Assembly (NCBI GenBank): GCA_030267565.1 | Contig: BRXU01000035.1 | Coordinates: 1,023,001 to 1,087,000, forward strand | Direction: 5' to 3' | DNA length: 64,000 nucleotides | DNA from: Pleodorina starrii | Lineage: Eukaryota > Chlorophyta > Chlorophyceae > Chlamydomonadales > Volvocaceae | In this document: one piece after another, positions 53,593 to 64,000 of the stretch | How positions within the stretch are numbered: position 1 is the stretch's first letter | Layout of the letters: each line of letters starts with the position of its first letter | The notes under the pieces: model-generated | The model's input: the letters and a program-made list of their open reading frames with translations, nothing else | The model's database searches: none | What the model was told of the DNA's origin: nothing | Translations under genes and position numbers: made by a program

Positions 53593-56200
53593 AAGTACGT
53601 GCACGTTGCAGTCCGGACGTGCACGTTGCAGTCCGTTGCAATAGCGGTACGTGCAACCATTAAACGAGCCAACGTTTGAGCCTCACAACTTGTGGAACGC
53701 AGTGGGAGCGCTGATCACTTGAGTTGAGTTCAATATGGATTTGCAATGGCGGTTATGTACTTTCGGCACTTCTGATCAGGGGCAACCTTCTGCTTCTTAT
53801 CGTCAGACTGTCACCGATATACATATGGCCTGGGCCTTCCCAAGGCCTGCATTAAGCAACCACGATCTTTGGTAAGCGTTTGCCATACGCGGAGAAATGA
53901 TTCGCAACAGCGCCCCCAAAACACTTATCACGTACAGTATGTCCATTCATGCATTCCGTCCGATAGTGCATTGTTTAATTCCTATCAGTATCTTCGAAGC
54001 TGTCGGACGATATGCCATCATATGTGCTATCACCATGTTCAATTTGTTTGGGGAAGGCATAAGCCTTGCAAAAAATGTGGATATGCGCCTCAATGAGCCG
54101 TACCCGCTGATCTCTTTAGTAAAAGGCGAAAGAGATATGAGGAACGTGTTCGGCTCAGCGCTGATAAGTGACAATGGTGATGACGTCCAGCCCCACCTCG
54201 TTGGCATTCTTTCGTGCCGCTCCTCTCAACGATGGTGGGTCGGAATGACAGAGGCCCAACGTCCCGTCCGCCCCCGGCCAACATCGCGCCCTTCATGCTC
54301 GATACTCAAAGATTTAACATATCTATTCCCCATGTACCGTAAATCATAAACAATTCTCTGGCCCATTCCCTGAGCTCAGCTGGTGCGGACCTCACCGTCC
54401 TCACCGCCCTCTCCTAGCGGCTCCAACACGCACGCATCTGCACGCACGAGACCCTTAGGAGCCCGCGGGCTCAGCCGCAGCCGCCGACTCGACACTCGAG
54501 GGAGCAAGCAACCCCCCACCGCCGCTCGGCTCAGGACCGCCTGGTCGGCCCTGCTGCCTTTAGCACGCAGGAGAATTGAACGGTGGCATGAACCGCTGAT
54601 TCAGCCCTACGGCCACGGCGTCGGCGGCATCGGGAGGTGGGGGTGGGGTAGGCGGAACACGCCCTGATTGTGCAGCCTCCATCGTCATGCATGAGTCGCG
54701 GGGGGGGGGAGATACCGGATGAACGAAACGTTATAAAACAGTGGGCCCAAAAGTATCAGACCAGCGGCCGTGGCCTCGACGTCGAAAGCAGTGAGCACCC
54801 GAAGTGGTGGAGCCAGCGGGTCAGGCGGTCGGTTGGCCGTACACCGCGGCAACCAGGGGCAGGGGAACTCAAACCTTCCGTCCCCCAAGACCCGTTGCCG
54901 CCGCTGTACGGATCCCGTACATATCCCCACCCAGCCGCAAAAAGGATCCTGACAGCGTATTGCCCCTTTCCCCTTCGACTTGCCTCCCTGCTGTAGCAGC
55001 CCCCTAAAGAAGGGAATGCGATGCGATGCGCCGATGGTATTTTGTCCCAGCGTTCCTGACTCGACCGTTCCTGGCTACTGACAACGACGATCCAGGTGGC
55101 AAAGCCTTGGTGTGATGTCTACACGGGCATTCCCCCTTGCATTGATCCTTCGTTCGTTGATGCAAGCCCGCGCGTACTTCATACTTTCCTGCACTTCCTC
55201 GCAGCAGAGCCGTTCGACGCGGAGCGTGGCGGTCCCCGCCCCGCTTACCGCCTTGGGATTTGTGTGCGGCACACATTCGACCCACCAAACGCAGCGCCAA
55301 CTCCGCACCACAACACTCAGCCGTCTCCACATCCGCCTCCGCCACCGCCTCGGCCAAAACCTCCGCCTCAGGCTTCACCTCCGCCTCCTCCTCAACCTCC
55401 CCGCCTCCATCAATAAGAATCAAAGCTCACGACTAAGACTACCAGCACAGCGCGCTGCATGTTAAGGGCCCCGCCGTCGCGTTGTGACCAGCCGCGGCCG
55501 TACCGGTGCCACTGCAACACGACGACACGCCCGTCTGCGCTGTGACGAGCGGCGCGCAGGTGCACAACGGCCCCGCCTCCTCTGTTCCGAACACCTGTTC
55601 CGTGTCACCAGTGTCGCCATCGAACACTGCACTAGTGCACTTACCGAACCGGCCAGCCGTCACCCCAACCAACAACCAACAACCACCGCAGGCGCCGAAC
55701 CAACCACACTTCGGTCGCACCGCGTCGATAGATGGCACCACGATGGCCAGCGCCGGCACACGACCAGGACCGGTGCACCGTGTCGTTTATCACGCCCCAT
55801 CGCCCAATGCTGCACCATGCCCGTTTCTGGGGCGGGGCGACCAGGAGCCGCTCTGCTCCCACGCGCCGCGTCTAGCCCCCACCTCCACCCGCACCCGCAT
55901 CCGCATCCGCACCGAGTCCTTTCTTCCGGCCGGCAGCGACCCGCACACCCACCATCGCCCCAACCTGACGCACCCGCACCCGCATCCGCACGATAACCAC
56001 ACACATGCACCGATGCGCCCCACGCCCGAGCCCGAGTTCACCGAAGCGTTGTGGCATCCTCGCGGGCAGCACCCAGAAGCGCCGCTCGCCCCCACAGCCC
56101 ACCCCCTTAGCCACACTGGGAAGGCGGCGGCGTCTGCGTCCCCATCGGCTGCCGAGACAGCCCCGCAAACGACCCGGCCTCCTTTCCCCTTCAGAGACTG

Positions 56201-56212
56201 TTACATTGTAAC
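56201..56212. terminator. Palindromic polyadenylation signal TTACATTGTAA
   Basis: TTACA (56201-56205) reads TGTAA on the minus strand, 55 nt past the lipoyl synthase stop; TGTAA is the usual polyadenylation signal of volvocine nuclear genes. The same palindrome gives TGTAA on the plus strand (56208-56212), so it could serve a convergent transcript, for which there is no other evidence. Confidence 0.5.
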
Positions 56213-56259
56213 CCTCTAAAGGACCTCCGCACTATGCGCCATGGGGTATGCGCCATGCA

Positions 56260-59200
56260 CTATGCCTGCGTGCCCACCGCGGCCGCCACGGCGGGGCCAC
56301 CCTCCTGCTGCTGCCCCGCCTGCTGCTGCTGCTGCTGCTCCCTTCGCCCCTTGAGCACATTGGAGATGTAAAACTCCCCGGCGCGGTAGGAGCTGCGAAC
56401 CATGGGTCCGCTGGCCACGTACAAGAAGCCCAGTTCCTGGCGGCGGATGGAGGGAGGCGAAGGGGAGGAGGCCCGGGGGGGTTGGGAAGGAGAGGAGGAG
56501 GCCCGTCAGCGTTGGGGCAGAGGGGAAGAGCGGTCCAGCCGCTGACTGGAAGCCTCTGTCGCTGTCGCGCCCGCAGCCAACAGACGCACCAGACGCGGGG
56601 CCGGCCAAGCAGCAGCCAAGGCTCCCGAGGACGCGTAAACCCGCTGACAACGGATATGTTATACATAGTTTGCCCGATTGACATGCCCGGTTAGCTCAGT
56701 CGGTAGAGCGCAAGGCTCTTAACCTTGTGGTCGTGGGTTCGAGCCCCACATTGGGCGCAATCTGTTGTCACTGAAGCCACGCAACCCGCTGCATTTTCCA
56801 GCTTGCGGATGTGGATCTTTCAATTACTCTCTCACGCGCATGCAAACATGATCGGTTTTCATAGGGCTGGAGTGCAGCAGTGTGCTCAGGGCAGTCTCCA
56901 GATAGGGGGCGGGGCTGCTGCGGGGGGTATACGGTAGTGCATTGGCGGTCTTCATGTTGGGGCCGGGAGCGCCCCGTCCGGGTCGTGAGAGCGCCCCCAC
57001 GCCAACATCCCCCAACAGGTCCCAAACTTGCGTCAAGACAACACCAGCAAGTTATATCCATTCGGGCACTCACACACACACACACACACACACACGTGTA
57101 ATAATATAAAATGCATGTCGGCGACTCAGCTCCGGTACAACCCCACATGCGCCGCACTGGGCTGAGCTGCACTCAACTGGTCGCTACTCATGCGACTTCC
57201 CATAAGCACTTCACGCCCGACCCCTCGAAACCTCCAGTTGCCGTACACCTGCCGTACCTTGGCCAGCTGTTCGTACGCCTGGAACGCCTCCGGCGTCACA
57301 AACTCCGAAACCGCCATGTGCTTCTTGGTGGGTCGCATGTACTGACCCAGAGTCACGACGTCGACTCCATGGGACCTGGCAAGTCATGATGGGGGGTGGG
57401 GGTGGGGGGAACCCAGAGCGTGTGTGTGTATGTGGGTAATGGAGCGGAAGAGGGAGGGGGGCCCCGGGGCAAGGCCGCGGCGCCGACGTGATCCTGGCAA
57501 TACGCCGCTCGCTCGAGGTTTGGGTGTCGTACAGCACGACACATTACGACTCTCTGCCGTAGGGTACTTCGTATTTAAGGTTCTGCCGCCGCGCAGCAGC
57601 GCGAAAAGGTCCGTTGATGTAAGCAATCAAAGATTGCGTGGGTTGTTCCTATTGGTTGTTACAGTGGGCGGCGTGGCGGTGGTGGCGGTGGTGGTGGTGG
57701 CGGGAAAGCGGGGTCAGGAGAGGCACGGGCGATACCGGTATACGATCCGGATCCAATCCGGATCCGGGGCCCATGGATCTGGATCTGGATCTCACCTCAG
57801 CGCTTTAAGTGTGTCCACCACCTCCTGCTGGCTCTCTCCGCACCCCAGCATGATGCTGCTCTTGGTGACCTGGCAGAGAGGGGTGCAAGGGCGGGGTTAT
57901 CCACGTATAGGCCGGAGCCCGTGAACGGTAAAATAACAGAAGAAGGTCGGGGGGGCCGTGGTTCAGGAAGGGCCCACCGCAGCCGCCAGCCGCTCCGAAA
58001 CCTGAAACTCCATCTTGCCTCCTAGTGCCTCGCTCTTGCATCTCTCTCTCCTCCTCTCTCCCAGCATCACCTCCCCCAACAAACAAACACCCCCCCCTTC
58101 CCGGCTTATCCGTGGACACCACCCCCTCTCCCCCTAACCCGCACCTGCGCCCCCAGCTCCTTGGCTCGCTGCAGCGTCCGCAGACTCTGAGACCAGCCCG
58201 CCCGCCGGTCCCGTACGACACCCTGTGTACGACGTCACGGCAGTACTTAGTCACGGCAAGGTACGGATTGCAGCAGCAGCAGCAGCGGCAGCGAAACGCT
58301 GGTAGAGCGCGCGAGCGAGCGAGCGCGAGGATGTGTGGGTTCCAGTTCCGGGGATGGCGGGTTTGGGGGTGGGGTTGGGATCAGCGGGGGTCCCTGGGGT
58401 GCAACGCCCCCGACACGCTGATCAGGGAGAAGGTACGGACAAGTTTGGCGCCGTACGTTTGGTGCCGTGACTATCGCTCGGTCATCCCGGCTTTGGCTGG
58501 GCACCGGAACCGCTCCGCTTTGCTATCCGCCACCACCCAGCACCCACCCACCCACCCAACTAAGCAACCAACTAACCAACTAACCTGCAACCGCTCAACG
58601 GTCTCGATGTTGTGTGCGTACACGTCCAGCCCGCTGTCCACGATGGTCTGCTCCACCCGGGGAGAGAGAGAGGGGGCGGGGGGAGAAAAAGGGGGGGGGA
58701 GAGAGGGGGTGGGGATGACGGATGAGCAAGTGGGTGGGCGGATGGGTGGGTGGGTGGGTATGGGTGGGAAGGGGAGAAGAGTGCGCTGCACATCAAGCAC
58801 AGCGGGAGCAAGCTGCAGGCCCCCGTGTTCCCCCCTCACCCAACACCCGCCTCCTCCCCCTCCCCGTCTTCGTCCCTTCGCTGCGGTATCTTCTTTTGTA
58901 ACCCCCACCCACCCACCTACACACGCCCACACGCACGCCCCCACACACAAGCACATGCTCAGTCCTCAACACACACACAGCGCCCTCCCCTCCCCTCCCT
59001 CCCCTCCCGCGCCCCACCTTGACGCAGTCCATGTTCCCCTGGAAGTCGGGCACCAGCGCCTCCACCAGCAGTGACCCGCGGGTCTTCTCCTTAAGAAGAC
59101 GAATCGTCGCCGCGATGTGGGACGAGCCGCCGTCCGGCAGGTCGTCGCGGTCCACGCTGCGCCGTACATGCAGTACACATGGACCGGTCACATGGGTGCA

Positions 59201-62200
59201 CACGTGCCGCACAGACAGTACGGCAGTACGTTTCCATTTGAGCAGCAGCCACACACTCGCGCACACACACACACGCACACACAAACGCAAGCACACATTT
59301 CTATCAACCCTGACCGGCAGTGGGGAGGTTGTGCTGTGCAGCCAAGACTTTCCCCTTGATTTCAAGGATGGGCAGCATCCGGATGACTACGCCGAGCAGG
59401 ACCAGCCGGTCACTCCTCAGAGGCTGCTAGATCACTGTACCGTTACCGTTCAAGGGCTCCGGCCTATCCGTAAATAACCCCCCCACACACCCACACCCAC
59501 ACCCCCACACACCCTTCCGCGCTCCCTCCCCACCTGGTCAGCACCACGTAGTCCAGCCCCCAGGCCGCAATGGCCTTGGACACATTCTCCGGCTCGTTGG
59601 GGTCCAGGGGGGGAGGCGCCTTGCTGGTCTTGACGGCGCAAAACCTGCACAGGGGGGTGGCGGGAGGGGGGCGAAAAGAAGGGGGTCAGGGAGAGGAGGC
59701 GGGGGGGGGGCAGAGGGCGAAGAAGAGGGCGAAAGGGTGGAGGGAGAGGCGGCGGGGGGCAGAGGGAGAAAGAACAGGGCGAAGTTGCGGGTGAACCCCA
59801 ACGCCCCCGCCTTCCCCCCATTTCCCTGTCCGCGCAGCCCCCCTCTCCCCCTCAAATGTATCGACACACCCCGAGTCCTCCCTTCCAGGGGCTTACGCAC
59901 ATACACACACGACGGTCTGTCACAACACTCACAGCCACATCCACACCCACACGCACAGATACGAACACATGCACGCGTACGCACACGCACACGCTCACAT
60001 CCACCTGCATATACACACACGCACCCACAGAAACGACCACACACACATGAATACACACGCAAATACACACACGCACACGAATACACAGACACACGAATAC
60101 ACACACACGCACACGAATACACACACAAATACACAGACACACAAATACACACATATACACACACACGCGCGCGTACCTGCATCCCCGCGTGCACGTGTCC
60201 CCCATGAGCATGATGGTGGCGGTGGCGGTGTGTCCGTCCCCGCCCCCCCAGCACTCCCCCAGGTTGGGGCAGCGCGCCTCCTCACACACCGTGGACAGCT
60301 TCAGCTCACGAAGCTTGGCCTTGATCTCTTTGGGGCAAGGGATCAGGGCCAGGACCGGGTGGAGGCCCCCAGGTGGGGCCCGGGTGGGGGCCGGATGGGG
60401 GGGGTCGTCATAGGGGGACAGGCCGGGCAGGCCGGATGGGAACGGGGGGAGAGGGAGCTTCAGGGTCTTTGGGGGGCTGTGGGTGCGGGGCCGCGTGCGA
60501 CTGTCCACACAGGGGGTGGATCGGGAGGAATGAGGAAGGAGGTACCGCATCGGAGGGACAGAGGCGACGTTGGCGGGCACGGACCCGGGAGCCGGGGGGA
60601 GGGGGGGAGGGAAGGGAAGGTGGGGATTGGAGCCTCGAAACCCGGGGGTTGGGAGCGGGGAGGAGGGGGGTCGAGGGTGGAGTTTTCTTCATTGGCACTG
60701 ATTGCAGTATTCAGCAACCAGCAACCTACTGAACAGAACGATGCCCACAAGCAGGGAGAGGGGGGGAGGGGAGGGGGGCCCAACGCGTCTGGGGCCCCTG
60801 GCTGCAGGGCACATCCGGCCACCACCCCCGCCACCACCCCCGCTGGAGATACAAGGTAATCCTCAGGTAATATCCCAGGTAACTGCGTTGCGTTCCCTCG
60901 CTCCGGGCCGTTCTTATCACCCAAGCCAGCCAGCCAGCCACGCACCGGTGTACTTGTCCCCCCCGGGCAGTTTGGACCGCTTCATCCAGTCGGGTTTGCG
61001 CTGCCTGGCCTGCGGGGATGCATGCGTGTGGGTTACACGGAGGGCGGTTGGGGTGGAGGGTGGGGAGTCAGGGAGTGATATGCTCCTTGGGTGGGGAGGG
61101 GTAGAGTGTGACACAGTCCAGGGAGGCAAGCGGAGCTCACTGGCTGACAGACGTAGCGAAGGGAGGTGGAAGATGAACCTCCGATGATGCGTGTTATACG
61201 GGGTGGGGTGGGTTGGAGGTGGGAACGAGGAGGGGGGACATGGAGGTTTTTTTTGGGTGGGGGGATTTACTTGAAACTCAACGACCAACCGCCAACGACT
61301 AACGGTCGACCGCCAACCACCCACCGTCCAGCTGGGCGCCTCCACGCTGTACTTCTCAGCCAGCTCCTGACCGGTCAGGAAATCCGAAAAGTCCGGGCCT
61401 GAGGGGGGGGGGAGAGGAGAGAGGAGGAGGTGAGGAGAGAGGATGGGGGAGTGGAAAATGAGATATGGCGACAGGGGCGGTTGGTCGACGTCCGCCAAGA
61501 AAGCGACCACGGACACAGCGGCCGAATCAATAAAACAATCTGAACAGCCAGCCAGGCACTCATCCACCCAGCCAGGCAGGCCGGCAGCCAGGCAGGCCGA
61601 CAGGCAGACCACACGGAGTTCACACGGGGGGACGGAGGGCTCCAGGGCAGCGGACAAGACCCAAACGGGTGTCGTGTCGTGTGGGGATGAGGCCAGACGG
61701 ACGGACGGCAGGAGCGAGAGCAGGGGGCGAGGCCATGAGAGCGCGAGAGCTTGCGGGTCGAAGGGTGGGTGGATGGGTGGCTGCCAAACGATCCCTAACC
61801 CGGGGGGGAGGTGTTCCAACACACCGCCAGACATACCGCCAGATGCACACCCTCATCGCAAGGGCCAGGCCCGACAGTCAACAGATCCAGCGAGACGACG
61901 GGCCCCCCCGGTCCGGTCCGGGGCTGGCCGGGGCGATTCTGCACCGCCGCCATGCCGACCCGGTCCTGACGCCAGTATCGCCGCTGCTGCTGCTGCTGTC
62001 AAGACGCCCTCCCTTCCCTTCCCTTCCCTTCCCTTCCCGGGACGCTGGTCGCTAGTCGGGAAGCGCCACCCCAGGAGCGAGCTCGGGATGGCGTCATCCC
62101 CACTTCCCACTCCAACATCAGCGTCAAGGTTAAAAGGGCTCTGTTGGCGCCCCCCCCCCCCACGAGGCGCGGGTGTGGGTGCGGGGACACACGCCCGCCC

Positions 62201-63370
62201 ACCCACCCAGCCAGCCGTCCCCCCACCCCCCCTACACACACGGGCTGTGAGACCTATTGGTGGATAACCGCGAGACGGACGGGTTTGCAGGACACTGCGC
62301 CCCAACCCGCACGACACGCCACCCCCCTTGAGGGCCGCTCCAAAGCAAATCAAGAGAGCCCAACCGGATCCGCACCGAACACGGATCGGATCTGCGGGCG
62401 GAAGGAAGGCTACCGTGGCGTGACGATGGTTGGGGGGGAGGCCCTTGGGGTCTCAGGCGGCGCCTTCACTCCCCCCCCCCCACACACACACACGCAGACC
62501 CCCCGTGCACCGGCCGTTGACCTCCCTCCCTTGACCTCCTCCCTTGACCTCCCTCCCTGCTGGGCCTGGCCGCGCGCCGGGCTGTCAACGGCTCGCTCAA
62601 CAGCCAACGCGCCGCCCGCGGATCCGCGGATCCGTGGATCCGTAAATCCGGTCCCGCGGCGCCATCCGCCCCTGCATCCGTCATTTGCTCCTTTCCCCCC
62701 TGGCGGCGGCGGCGGGCCGAGATGCCTCTGAAGCCAAGACAGCCTGCCAGCCAACCCGGCCGGCGGGAATCAGATCGGATCGGTTCCAACCCCCCGCGAT
62801 TGCTCTTCCCTTGACCTCACGTCTGTCCTTTTCATCTCCGGCCCCTGAGCCCCAAACCCTGGCATCGGCTCTCCCGTGGCCGGCCAGGCCGGGTCGTGGG
62901 CCCGGGTGTGTGTATGGGTGAGGGTGGTGGTGGTGGTGAGGAGTGGGCCCGGGCCCGGGGGGGGAGGCCCGGGGCTTGGGCTCGCCCTCAGATAGGCCGT
63001 AGCCTGGCTCCCCCCGGGGTATGGGCTGTATGTCCTGGGTCCTGGGCGAGGGAAGGGGGACAGACGTACCCTGCGCAAGCTTTCTCCGAAGGCCCTCCAC
63101 CGCCAGCACGGGAGGCTGCTGCTGCTGCTGGCCAGAGGTGGATGCGGCGGGCTGCGCCGCGGCGGCAGCGGCAGCGGCCTCCGCGGGCGCCTGCGCCACG
63201 CCAGCAGCGGTGGTGACGCCCGCGAGGCCCGGCCCAAGCCGGCCGAGCACCGACGACGACGACGCAAGAAGCGCAGCGGCCGCGCCTGAAGTATGCTGCG
63301 CCAGCCAGGGCGCGCTGGCGCGCAGCAGGCCGGTTGCCGTGAAAACCATTCTCCGAAACTCGAGGAACAC
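56260..63370 (-). CDS. LIP1: Lipoyl synthase, mitochondrial type, 11 exons, 449 aa
   Basis: This enzyme is a radical-SAM lipoyl synthase that inserts two sulfurs into octanoylated E2/H-protein lysines, serving pyruvate and 2-oxoglutarate dehydrogenases and glycine cleavage. The exons are 63370-63070, 61398-61325, 61009-60946, 60327-60177, 59644-59534, 59156-59018, 58647-58585, 58222-58145, 57869-57796, 57375-57258 and 56436-56260 (1,350 bp, in frame). The first exon is an Ala/Ser/Arg-rich targeting peptide ending near residue 95. The auxiliary cluster motif is [14 protein letters not shown], the SAM cluster motif is [10 protein letters not shown] (split by the 60177 intron between CR and FC), and the conserved C-terminal serine lies in [12 protein letters not shown]. 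Others are [35 protein letters not shown] and [10 protein letters not shown]. The motifs look closer to mitochondrial than plastid forms, but localisation is inferred. The alternative in-frame start is at 63349 (442 aa). After the core there is a Gln/Ala-rich tail. A tRNA gene sits antisense in the last intron. Confidence 0.95.
56685..56757 (+). tRNA. tRNA-Lys (anticodon CTT)
   Basis: The 73-nt cloverleaf has acceptor GCCCGGT pairing with ATTGGGC, a D-arm AGCTCAGTCGGTAGAGC, an anticodon loop CTCTTAA (CTT, Lys), a variable loop GTGGTC and a T-arm GTGGGTTCGAGCCCCAC. Both internal promoter boxes are intact. There is no intron and no encoded CCA. A TTTT run follows at about 56795, a possible but distant pol III stop. 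It lies antisense within the last intron of lipoyl synthase. Confidence 0.95.
57893..57945. repeat. Dispersed repeat family A, inverted copy 2
   Basis: This is the reverse complement of the 47440-47510 element: on the minus strand CTTCTGTTATTTTACCGTTC, then ACGGGCTCCGGCCTATACG and TGGATAACC. It lies in an intron of lipoyl synthase. Confidence 0.6.
59432..59482. repeat. Dispersed repeat family A, copy 3
   Basis: ACCGTTACCGTTCAAGGGC then TCCGGCCTATCCGTAAATAAC matches the core of the 47440-47510 element. It lies in an intron of lipoyl synthase, a short way from copy 2 but in the opposite orientation. Confidence 0.6.
59930..60175. repeat. CA-rich microsatellite (CACACG/CACAAATA variants)
   Basis: A compound ACACAC-based simple repeat fills the intron immediately after the lipoyl synthase exon 60327-60177. 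It generates Cys/Val-rich and His/Thr-rich frames that are not genes. Confidence 0.85.
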
Positions 63371-64000
63371 GGCCCAAACCTAATGCCCTCTCGTTGAGTT
63401 AATTCAGGGCAAGATTCAGCCACAAGTAATTAACGATCGACGTCTGGTGGAAGAGGCTGAAAGTGATTGGAGGTATTGGTGACCGTTAGAATGGAACCAC
63501 CGCAGGTGCGCTCAAGGGCACAGCGCCGGGCGCCCTAACCAATTGCATCGGATGTGTATTGGTTATAGAAGCTGGCTTGGCAGGCAGACGCGCGTGCGCA
63601 GAGCGAGTGGGCATGTGACTCCAGGAGAGCCTTGTGCCGGTTGTACGGACTTTCTCTCTATGTCTCGCTCGCGTGCACCTGAGCCTCTCTCTTTCAACTC
63701 CTTGGAGGGCGACCGGGAGTTGCCAAGATGCCGAAGATAGGCTTCTACCGCAATTGTAAGCAGCTGTGCTTTCGTTTTGGGCGGACGCTGGGGCGGCGGT
63801 CAGGACACGCACAGTCGGCCCTTAGCGTTGATTACTAGTTGCCGACATACTAGTAGCTTTCAGATATTGATCGTAGCCGCCTTTATCATTCATCAGCTCT
63901 GCGCCGCCTGGAGAAAGGCCGCCAAGTCCCACGATATTATCAGCAACTGGGGCGTCCTAAACGGATTAATACAGCAAATATAGTTACTTCCTCCGAATTG
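63371..64000. other. Upstream flank of lipoyl synthase
   Basis: This should contain the promoter of lipoyl synthase. No TATA-like motif on the minus strand was found. A plus-strand frame at 63777-63983 runs close to the window end with a short hydrophobic segment, but has no recognisable family. The start of a divergent gene cannot be excluded. Confidence 0.35.

Larger units (their letters stand above)
52767..56259. other. Intergenic region between unrecognised gene and lipoyl synthase
   Basis: This region of 3.5 kb should hold the promoter of the gene ending at 52766 (a TAATAAAAAG motif on the minus strand lies near 52820) and the 3' UTR of lipoyl synthase. It contains inverted repeats at 53391-53449 and 53568-53592, and a GC-poor island at about 53850-54360. 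Two plus-strand frames were considered. One at 53897-54349 (150 aa) has a hydrophobic segment (ISIFEAVGRYAIICAITMF). The other, at 55506-56219 (237 aa), is His/Pro-rich. Neither matches a family I know, so neither is called. Confidence 0.4.

Noticed and set aside
55506..56219. 237-codon His/Pro-rich plus-strand frame ending near the lipoyl synthase 3' end
   Set aside because: It is low-complexity with no family, and most of its length is compositionally explained by CCGCAC-type repeats. Kept only as a note in the intergenic entry.

Overview
The window looks like nuclear DNA of a volvocine green alga (Chlamydomonadales: a relative of Chlamydomonas, Gonium or Volvox). The signs are very GC-rich sequence, genes cut by many short introns that are full of microsatellites and minisatellites, poly-Ala/Ser/Gln runs in the proteins, a huge (SP)n/PPSPX hydroxyproline-rich wall-type glycoprotein, and a TGTAA-type polyadenylation signal. 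No species is claimed.

Five multi-exon genes were resolved, all on the minus strand. Exons were placed from family conservation plus splice sites, and each final model keeps frame from ATG to stop. From left to right: (1) 429-8136, a secreted choice-of-anchor I (beta-propeller-like) protein, 15 exons, 589 aa. (2) 11352-14796, a divergent cyclophilin-domain protein with an acidic C-terminal tail, 6 exons, 388 aa. (3) 17586-44249, a single giant gene of 7 exons predicted to encode about 8,138 aa: signal peptide, N-terminal globular domain, proline-rich shaft, about 130 tandem copies of a 34-residue (102-bp) repeat, further proline-rich modules, a small head-like domain, one transmembrane helix and a cytoplasmic tail of about 620 aa. 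Its first exon alone is 17.15 kb. (4) 48604-52766, an unrecognised helical protein of about 498 aa, 6 exons. (5) 56260-63370, mitochondrial-type lipoyl synthase, 11 exons, 449 aa.

On the plus strand there is a complete hAT DNA transposon (8578-10380) with perfect 17-bp terminal inverted repeats and a perfect 8-bp target-site duplication, inserted about 440 bp upstream of gene 1. A tRNA-Lys(CTT) gene (56685-56757) is nested antisense inside the last intron of lipoyl synthase. The remainder is repeat-rich intergenic or intronic DNA: tRNA-derived SINE candidates, (GGGTT)n, (CATCCC)n, (CA)n, several minisatellites and two small dispersed repeat families.

The genes do not form a pathway. The most striking item is the giant membrane-anchored hydroxyproline-rich protein, with a very recent 2,466-bp tandem duplication inside its repeat array.
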